Under the pieces are notes generated by a model that was not told the origin of the DNA, ran no database searches, and saw only the letters and a program-made list of their open reading frames with translations. From JALSNL01 sp036479585 (GTDB lineage: Bacteria; Bacteroidota; Ignavibacteria; Ignavibacteriales; Melioribacteraceae), in contig OZ245062.1 in assembly GCA_965224785.1 (NCBI GenBank), positions 4,092,001 to 4,156,000 of the forward strand: a DNA stretch of 64,000 nt, given 5' to 3'. This document shows, in pieces, positions 58,269 through 64,000 of this stretch (positions within the stretch are counted from its first letter, which is position 1; every line of letters starts with the position of its first letter). Both the position numbers and the translations under genes were made by a program.

Positions 58269-59396
58269 TCAACTAACTTTTTTATAACTTATTACTGCCA
58301 AAGCATTAAACAGAACAGCAAGTATTGCAGTTACTTGAAAGTTATACGCCACATCAAAAAAACTACTTCCTTTCAATAATACTGAACGCATTACATATAC
58401 GAACTGAGCTATGGGATTAGGGATGGTAAGGTATTGTGCCCATTTTGGCATACTTTCAATTGGGGTAAAAAGTCCGCTCATTAAAATAAAAATAATTACA
58501 AAAAAGAAAGTTGTAAATAATGCTTGCTGCTGAGTGTTAGAAATATTTGAGATAAATAATCCCAGCCCTAATACTGCGGTTAGATTCACAACGCTATAGG
58601 CAAAAACAATTAACAGATTTCCTATCATCGGAACATCGAATAAAAGTTTGCCTGTTATTAAACCTACCGATAATATAAATAGGCCAATTAGAAGAAAAGG
58701 TATCATCTTACCCAAGATAAATTGCCATTTTGTTATTGGCGATACATTGATTTGCTCTATCGTTCCTATCTCTTGCTCCCTAACAACATTCATTGCACTC
58801 AATAACATTATCAACATACATACTAACTCTGCTAATATTCCGGGTATCATAAAGTGTTTATAATTTAATTCCGGATTGTACCAATAGGAATTTTCTATAA
58901 TAATTCTTGGAGAAGGATTCACTTTCTGAACAACTAAATGCGGTGCTGCATCTTGTCTTATTTCTTTATTGAATAATTGAATAATTGCGGAAAGGTAACC
59001 GGCTCCCAAACTTGCTTGCTGACCATTGATAGCATTGACCAATAGCTGTAACGTAGCAGATTTATCACGATGGAAATTTTTCTCAAATTCACTTGGAATA
59101 ACCAATACAATATCTGCATTTCCTTCTTGCATCAGCTCATCTGATTGTTTAATGGAAGCAGGCAAATCAACTAAAATAAATCTATCTGAAGTTCTTATCT
59201 TTTCGATTAGTTGCATAGAGTAAGTAGAATGATTTTGATTTACAATTGCAATCTTCACATTCCTTACTTCATTGGTAGCAGCAAAGGAAAGCAAAATCAT
59301 TTGAATGATTGGCAATACCGTTATCATCGGCAGCATTGCCTTGTTTCGGAATATCTGAATAAACTCTTTTTGTATTACATAGAATAATCTATTCAT
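58269..59396 (-). CDS. ABC-2 type transporter permease (second of two)
   Basis: A 375-residue membrane protein: one N-terminal helix, a large extracytoplasmic domain (about 40-170), then five to six helices from about 180. The typical ABC-2 segments VVREQEIGTIEQINVSPITKWQFILGKM and LMSGLFTPIESMPKWAQYLTIPNPIAQFVYVMRSVLLKG are clear. It resembles YhhJ/YbhR-type permeases of drug and bile-salt exporters, which work as a heteromer with a second permease. Last gene of the six-gene exporter operon; 5 bp after its partner. Confidence 0.9.
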   Translation of the reverse strand: MNRLFYVIQKEFIQIFRNKAMLPMITVLPIIQMILLSFAATNEVRNVKIAIVNQNHSTYSMQLIEKIRTSDRFILVDLPASIKQSDELMQEGNADIVLVIPSEFEKNFHRDKSATLQLLVNAINGQQASLGAGYLSAIIQLFNKEIRQDAAPHLVVQKVNPSPRIIIENSYWYNPELNYKHFMIPGILAELVCMLIMLLSAMNVVREQEIGTIEQINVSPITKWQFILGKMIPFLLIGLFILSVGLITGKLLFDVPMIGNLLIVFAYSVVNLTAVLGLGLFISNISNTQQQALFTTFFFVIIFILMSGLFTPIESMPKWAQYLTIPNPIAQFVYVMRSVLLKGSSFFDVAYNFQVTAILAVLFNALAVISYKKVS

Positions 59397-59401
59397 ATTG
59401 G

Positions 59402-60511
59402 CTACTTGTAAATGACTTCAAATTTTTTCCACGCTGCAACCATTAAAACTATAAGCATAAAAACTAATACTAACGCGGGTTGATAAATAGATGACCAGCC
59501 GGCTCCTTTCAACATTATTGCTTTTTCAATAATTATAAAATATTTAGCCGGAAGAATATCGCAGAAATATTGTAAGGCTGTTGGCATACTTTCTATAGGA
59601 AAAATAAATCCGGAAAATAACATTGTTGGAAGCAGCAAAGAAAACATTGATGTCATCATTGCATTCTGCTGAGTTTCTGTACTTGTTGAGATAAGAACCC
59701 CAAGAGCCAATGATACCACTATGTATAACAGAGTTAGTACAAGCAGCAAAGGTAAACTTCCTAAAATTGGCACATCAAAAATAATGTAACCCATTGCAAA
59801 AACAACTAAAGCACTAAGGAATGAAAGTACGGTATAAGGCGTTACTTTTCCAATGATGATAAGCATTGGCTGTAAAGGTGAAACAAGAAGTAAATCCATC
59901 GTTCCCATTTCTTTTTCTTTTACAATTGTTAGCGAAGTCATCATTGCACAAGTGAGCATCAATATTAAGGCAACTACGCCGGGTACAAAAGTATATGCTC
60001 CTACCAATTTAGGATTGTAGAACATTCGAGTTTCAATTCTAATTTGATAAGGCATCCTAGCAGTTTTAGCTTTTGACATCTGAAATGAATTAATCATTCT
60101 TGTGGCATAGCTTGTTAAGGTAACGGCGTTGTTAGGTTCTGTGGCATCAGCTAAAATTTGTACTGCAGCATTTTTTTCTTTGTAAAAACTTTTTTCAAAT
60201 CCGGGTGGAATAACTATGCCCAGTTTTATACTTCCGGCTTTGAACGCAGCATCAATATCTTCAATATTATCAGAAAGCTCAAAAAGTTTAAAATGACCGG
60301 AAGCTGTAATATGCTCAACCAATTCTTTGCTCAATTCATCTTTAGCTTCATCATAGACAGCCATTGATGCACCTTTAAACTCGTTGCTAACTGTATAGCC
60401 GAATATCAAGACCAATGCAATGGGCATTCCAAAAAGAATAATTAAAGTCCGCGTATCACGTAATATGTGATAGAACTCTTTTTTTACAAATGCCAAAAAT
60501 ATTTTATTCAT
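59402..60511 (-). CDS. ABC-2 type transporter permease (first of two)
   Basis: A 369-residue permease with the same layout as its neighbour: N-terminal helix, extracytoplasmic domain (about 40-170), and a C-terminal bundle with VKEKEMGTMDLLLVSPLQPMLIIIGKV and LLPTMLFSGFIFPIESMPTALQYFCDILPAKYFI. The two permeases are homologous to each other and resemble the YbhS/YbhR pair. Located 12 bp after the ATPase gene. Substrate unknown; the set as a whole resembles YhiI-RbbA-YhhJ and YbhGFSR exporters. Confidence 0.9.
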   Translation of the reverse strand: MNKIFLAFVKKEFYHILRDTRTLIILFGMPIALVLIFGYTVSNEFKGASMAVYDEAKDELSKELVEHITASGHFKLFELSDNIEDIDAAFKAGSIKLGIVIPPGFEKSFYKEKNAAVQILADATEPNNAVTLTSYATRMINSFQMSKAKTARMPYQIRIETRMFYNPKLVGAYTFVPGVVALILMLTCAMMTSLTIVKEKEMGTMDLLLVSPLQPMLIIIGKVTPYTVLSFLSALVVFAMGYIIFDVPILGSLPLLLVLTLLYIVVSLALGVLISTSTETQQNAMMTSMFSLLLPTMLFSGFIFPIESMPTALQYFCDILPAKYFIIIEKAIMLKGAGWSSIYQPALVLVFMLIVLMVAAWKKFEVIYK

Positions 60512-60523
60512 TTCTATTCTGTT

Positions 60524-61261
60524 TTAATTTGATGTTGCTCTTACAAGTTTTACAAATACTTCATCCATCGAATCTGTAGAGAATTGTTTTTTCAATTCGC
60601 GTGGTGTATCCATTGCTTCTATTTTTCCATCTACCATTATGCTAATTCGGTTACAGTACTCGGCTTCATCCATATAGTGTGTAGTTACAAAAATTGTAGT
60701 TCCACTATTTGCCTTTTGGTAAATCATTTCCCAAAATTGTCTTCTTGTTGCCGGGTCAACGCCACCAGTTGGTTCATCCATAAAAATAATTTTAGGATCG
60801 TGAACGCCTGATATAGCAAAGGCTAATCGTTGCTTCCATCCTAAAGGTAAATCGACTACCAACTTATTTGCATTGTCTTCTAAATTTAAATTGTCAACTA
60901 TTTCTTCTGATTTTTCTTTTATCTGATTTCTACTTAAGCCATATATACCAGCGTAAAACCTAATATTTTCTCTAACTGTTAAATCTTCATACAGACTAAA
61001 TTTTTGACTCATATAGCCAATACTATTTTTTATCAATTCGGTTTCTTTAGACACATCAAAACCTGCAACCTTGGCACTTCCACTTGTTGGGCTACTTAAC
61101 CCGATTAACATTTTTATAGCCGTAGTTTTACCTGCTCCATTAGCACCAAGAAAACCAAAAATTTCTCCTTCTTTCACATTGAAAGTAATTGCATCCACTG
61201 CTGTAAAATCTCCAAACTTCTTGGTCAGCTCTTTGGTTTCTATTGATATGTTTGTATTCAT
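60524..61261 (-). CDS. ABC transporter ATPase (second of two)
   Basis: A 245-residue single ATPase domain with Walker A GANGAGKTT (about 40-48), Q loop MSQKFSLYEDLTVRENI, signature LPLGWKQRLAFA (the LSGGQ position reads LPLGW, a variant), Walker B KIIFMDEPTGGVDP and the switch His in VTTHYMDEAE. In paired ATPases of this exporter type the two halves differ in their signature motif; the other gene has LSGGM. One base overlap with the preceding gene (TAATG). Operon context with two permeases, a fusion protein and an outer membrane factor. Confidence 0.93.
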   Translation of the reverse strand: MNTNISIETKELTKKFGDFTAVDAITFNVKEGEIFGFLGANGAGKTTAIKMLIGLSSPTSGSAKVAGFDVSKETELIKNSIGYMSQKFSLYEDLTVRENIRFYAGIYGLSRNQIKEKSEEIVDNLNLEDNANKLVVDLPLGWKQRLAFAISGVHDPKIIFMDEPTGGVDPATRRQFWEMIYQKANSGTTIFVTTHYMDEAEYCNRISIMVDGKIEAMDTPRELKKQFSTDSMDEVFVKLVRATSN

Positions 61262-62175
61262 TATTCTTCTGATTTCATTAGGTCTAAAAACACATCTTCG
61301 ATTGTGGCATCTATTACTTTTAGTTCGATTTCTGAATGTCCACTATTTTTTAGATACTCAAGAATTTGTTTTTCAGAAACACCATCATTTGTAGTCAAGT
61401 GCAAGTATTCTCCAAAAGGTTCTACACGTTCTGCAAATGATTGTTCTCTCATCTCATTTAACAATCGATAAAAATCATTTGAACGAACAGCAAACAATGG
61501 CTTACCATAATTGTTTTTTATATTTTCGGGTGTATCTATTTGGGGAATATTCCCATCTTGAATAAGAGCAATTCGTTCGCACAGACTGGCTTCATCCATA
61601 TACGGAGTGCTTACCAAAATTGTAATTCCCTTCTCTTTTAGTCGCTTTAGCATTTCCCAAAACTCTGCTCGACTAACAGCATCAACCCCTGTGGTTGGTT
61701 CGTCTAAAAATAAAACTTTTGGTTCGTGAACTAATGCACAACAAAGAGCTAATTTTTGTTTCATTCCACCGGATAATTTTCCAGCCCTTCTTTTTTTAAA
61801 TGGCTCTATCTGCACATAAATTTCTTCAATCAGATGATAATTTTCTTGAACAGTTGTACCAAAAATTGTTGCAAAGAAATCTAAATTTTCTTCAACTGAT
61901 AAATCTTGATACAAAGAAAATTTGCCTGGCATATATCCAATAATATTTCGTATTTCTTTGTAATCGTTTACTGTATGAAAACCTTCCACAAAGGCTTGTC
62001 CGCCATCCGGAATAAGTAATGAAGTAAGTATTTTGAAAAGCGTAGTTTTCCCTGCTCCGTCAGGACCAATGAGACCAAAAAGTTCGCCTTTAGTCACGTC
62101 AAAATTTATAGCATCAACAGCTTTTGTACCGGCAAAAGATTTACTAATATTTTCTACACGAATTGAAGATTCCAT
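61261..62175 (-). CDS. ABC transporter ATPase (first of two)
   Basis: A 304-residue ATPase with Walker A GPDGAGKTT (about 37-45), Q loop MPGKFSLYQDLSVEENL, signature LSGGMKQKLALC (about 140-151), Walker B KVLFLDEPTTGVD and the switch position changed: the text reads VSTPYMDEAS where most ATPases have a His (VTTHYMDEAE), so Pro replaces the catalytic His. This suggests asymmetry, with one degenerate and one competent hydrolysis site in the heterodimer. A C-terminal extension (about 215-304) may bind the permeases. Five bp after the fusion-protein gene. Confidence 0.92.
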   Translation of the reverse strand: MESSIRVENISKSFAGTKAVDAINFDVTKGELFGLIGPDGAGKTTLFKILTSLLIPDGGQAFVEGFHTVNDYKEIRNIIGYMPGKFSLYQDLSVEENLDFFATIFGTTVQENYHLIEEIYVQIEPFKKRRAGKLSGGMKQKLALCCALVHEPKVLFLDEPTTGVDAVSRAEFWEMLKRLKEKGITILVSTPYMDEASLCERIALIQDGNIPQIDTPENIKNNYGKPLFAVRSNDFYRLLNEMREQSFAERVEPFGEYLHLTTNDGVSEKQILEYLKNSGHSEIELKVIDATIEDVFLDLMKSEE

Positions 62176-62180
62176 TACTA

Positions 62181-63122
62181 TTAGTCTATTTCTTTTTTAG
62201 TAAAATTAATTTCTGCAGGCATTCCAATTTTTATTATACCATCTTCGTTTGCAACTATTGCCTTTATTGCATAAACAAGATTTACTCTATCTTCCTTGGT
62301 TTGAATTGTTTTAGGTGTGAATTCTGCTTGGTCAGAAATCCAAGTTATAGTTCCTTCTAACTCTGTAAAATCATCTTCCCCTTTATCAATCAGAACTTGA
62401 ATTTGTTGTTCCCTTTTCAATCCTTGCAATTGCACAGCGTCAACATAAAAACGTAATGTTAATGTCTCTAATTTTGCAATACGATATAGCGGCGAACCAA
62501 CGCGAACCATTTCGTGAGCTTCAGCAAGTTTAGTAAGTATAGTTCCATCAACCGGACTCTTGATATATGATTTTCTAATTTTCTCGTTCACCACATCTAT
62601 TTTAGCAAGTAGCGGTTCCTTCTCAGCCAATATAGCTCTGTTACTTGTGTTAGTTTGTGAACGAAGTGCTGTAATCTGTTTTTCTATTACATCAACGCTT
62701 CCATTTAAATCATCCAGCTGTTTTGTTGTTGCAGCTTTTTTTTCAACCAATCTTTTTATTCTATCTCGTTCTCTGGTAAGATTACTTTTTTTATTTTGCA
62801 AAACACTAATATCAGCAATTGTATTTCTCAATTTTTTCGGAAGCGTGCCAATGGAAGCTTGTAATTGTTTCCGCTGCAAATGTAATTGCGTTGTATCAAC
62901 CAAACCAATCAGAGAACCAACACTCAACTTTTGACCTTCTTCAATATCGAAGAATAACAATCGTCCATTGGCTTCTGCACTTACCGTTGTTGCTGTTGCT
63001 TCAAAGTTGCCATAAGCATCTGATAAATCCCCATCATTACTACAAGCTACTGTAACAAGAAGTAATAAAATAAGTAAAGAAAATTTCTGCATTGCTAATT
63101 TATTTATCATTTTAATTTTCAT
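62181..63122 (-). CDS. HlyD-type membrane fusion protein (lipoprotein)
   Basis: A 313-residue periplasmic adaptor, starting at the ATG at 63122 with GGGGCGGG just upstream; a further ATG at 63140 is possible. The signal ends in VACS, so the mature protein is probably lipid-anchored at Cys. The biotinyl-lipoyl half-motifs are EANGRLLFFDIEEGQKLSVGSLIGLVDT and IKSPVDGTILTKLAEAHEMVRVGSPLYRIAKLE, separated by a coiled-coil hairpin (about 85-190) that contacts the outer membrane factor. It overlaps the TolC-like gene by 11 bp and precedes the first ATPase by 5 bp. It resembles YhiI/YbhG adaptors. Confidence 0.9.
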   Translation of the reverse strand: MKIKMINKLAMQKFSLLILLLLVTVACSNDGDLSDAYGNFEATATTVSAEANGRLLFFDIEEGQKLSVGSLIGLVDTTQLHLQRKQLQASIGTLPKKLRNTIADISVLQNKKSNLTRERDRIKRLVEKKAATTKQLDDLNGSVDVIEKQITALRSQTNTSNRAILAEKEPLLAKIDVVNEKIRKSYIKSPVDGTILTKLAEAHEMVRVGSPLYRIAKLETLTLRFYVDAVQLQGLKREQQIQVLIDKGEDDFTELEGTITWISDQAEFTPKTIQTKEDRVNLVYAIKAIVANEDGIIKIGMPAEINFTKKEID

Positions 63123-64000
63123 TAAACCCGCCCCTTTCATTCCAAAAATCTATTTGTAGTTTTAGTAATACTGTTTGATGTATTAAAATATTTTGTCTTG
63201 CTTTTAATTCTGCATTAACCTGAGTAATGTAATCCGCCGAAGTTATTATTCCTTCATCAAATTGGAAAGCTAATTGTTCTAGTATTTCAGATTGTAGTTT
63301 TGCAATTTCCTTATCACTTGTTTGTTGTTTTTGCAAGCGAGCTAGTTCCGCAAAATAATTTGCTTCACGAGTTTTAAGATTAAACTCAAATGTCTCCCGA
63401 GCATTCTGCAATCTTTTTGCTTGTAATTCTAAAACTTCATTATCTAAACTGCCTTTTCCCCAATCATAAATTTTCCAGTTAAATCGTAAACCTATTATTC
63501 CAAAATTAGCTGTGTTGTTATCAAAAAAGTTAAGTGGATTTGGATAACCAATTCCGCCTTGTGCAAAAGCACTAAGCTTTGGAATGCGACTTGCATCAAT
63601 CAGATCAGTATTTGCCAAGATAGCTTCTTGCTTTAGTTGAAATAATTTTTGCTCGGATCTCTGAATATTTGGAATCTGAGAAGGATCAGGGAAAGTAGGA
63701 AATTTAAGATTTGTACTTTCAGAAAGATCAACACCAAGCAATAATGACAATGTGTTCGTAGCTCCTAAAAGTTTAAAACTGATATTATCCTTTTCAGCTT
63801 TAAGCTCTAATTCTTTAACACTTATTTTAGAAACTTCGCTTTCTAATAATAGACCTTCTTCAGCTGCAGCAGTTACACTCTTTTTTCTTTCCAGTAAATC
63901 ATTCAACGATATATCAAACAGCTTATTCTGCTCTCTCAAAATTGCCATATTAACAAACAACTGATTTACTCTTTCCCTCAAAGCATATTTGCTAACTTCA
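63112..64000 (-). CDS. TolC-family outer membrane efflux protein, C-terminal part (gene runs off the right edge)
   Basis: The frame is open to the right edge: codons upstream of 63981 read EVSKYALRERVNQLF, so the TTG there is an internal Leu and not a start. About 296 codons are visible, the C-terminal two thirds. The helical repeats (AILREQNKLFDISLNDLLERKK, LLLGVDLSES) and the outer membrane strand region (PKLSAFAQGGIGYPNPLNFF, IGLRFNWKIYDWGKGSLDNEV) are typical, followed by the second coiled-coil set. As outer-membrane channel it completes the exporter with the fusion protein encoded in an overlapping frame. First visible gene of the operon. Confidence 0.9.
   Translation of the reverse strand, partial: EVSKYALRERVNQLFVNMAILREQNKLFDISLNDLLERKKSVTAAAEEGLLLESEVSKISVKELELKAEKDNISFKLLGATNTLSLLLGVDLSESTNLKFPTFPDPSQIPNIQRSEQKLFQLKQEAILANTDLIDASRIPKLSAFAQGGIGYPNPLNFFDNNTANFGIIGLRFNWKIYDWGKGSLDNEVLELQAKRLQNARETFEFNLKTREANYFAELARLQKQQTSDKEIAKLQSEILEQLAFQFDEGIITSADYITQVNAELKARQNILIHQTVLLKLQIDFWNERGGFNEN

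Noticed and set aside
63112..63981. Full-length TolC-like gene starting at 63981
   Set aside because: The codon at 63979-63981 is TTG within an open frame that continues to the window edge; the protein is truncated by the window, not starting there.

Overview
The window comes from an AT-rich bacterium (roughly one third G+C by eye), most likely the Bacteroidota/Chlorobi group and plausibly Ignavibacteria. The evidence is a secreted protein ending in a type IX secretion sorting domain with the NYPNPFNPTT motif (51626-52459), a sensor kinase with a two-component-regulator propeller (28277-31432), a -33/-7 promoter of Bacteroidota type (TTGAC, 19 nt, TATCTTTG) before the trp operon, and frequent TTG starts. 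No rRNA, tRNA, CRISPR array, phage or IS transposase was seen.

Layout. 1-8.6 kb: 5' part of glnD, a tyrosine phenol-lyase, queC-queF, a YciO-type YrdC protein, a four-helix-bundle gene enclosed by inverted arrays of 16-17 bp repeats, and a YdfG-like dehydrogenase. 6.9-10.8 kb: polysaccharide initiation and chain-length genes (WecA-like transferase, Wzc-like protein with a weakened ATPase). 11-14.1 kb: a PAS histidine kinase with an NtrC-type regulator carrying GAFTNA. 14.5-18.8 kb: lgt, a TolB-like lipoprotein and a prolyl oligopeptidase. 18.8-26.6 kb: a complete trp operon with a leader peptide (three Trp codons), an attenuator, trpE-G-D-C-F, a DAHP synthase gene, then trpB-A. 26.6-31.4 kb: a propeller sensor kinase with two response regulators. 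31.5-37 kb: tag, a histidine phosphatase, an alkA-ECF sigma-anti-sigma operon, a cNMP/GAF kinase-like protein lacking the phospho-acceptor His, and miaA.

37-49.4 kb is the most unusual part. Two paralogous clusters, both on the minus strand, encode proteins that start with an almost leaderless hydrophobic helix followed by a large polar domain. In order they look like PilV/PilW/PilX-type minor pilins, but they lack the canonical GFTLxE prepilin site. The first cluster has A-B-C; the second has A'-B'-C'-C'' with a poly-serine tail on A'. Between them lies a YdjC-type deacetylase, a GT2 glycosyltransferase and a GT-C-like membrane protein. The second cluster is bracketed by two membrane methyltransferases of the isoprenylcysteine/phospholipid methyltransferase fold. 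I propose a non-canonical pilin-like surface system with possible glycosylation and methylation; this is inference.

49.4-64 kb: an N-acetylmuramoyl-L-alanine amidase, a 25-residue membrane peptide, the T9SS cargo protein, an M23 peptidase, a DUF819 membrane protein, a ClC chloride transporter with CBS domains, an SRPBCC protein, rsmE, and a six-gene tripartite ABC-2 exporter operon running off the right edge (outer membrane factor, membrane fusion protein, two ATPases, two permeases). Dispersed small palindromic elements lie between genes throughout, one of them inside the trp operon.
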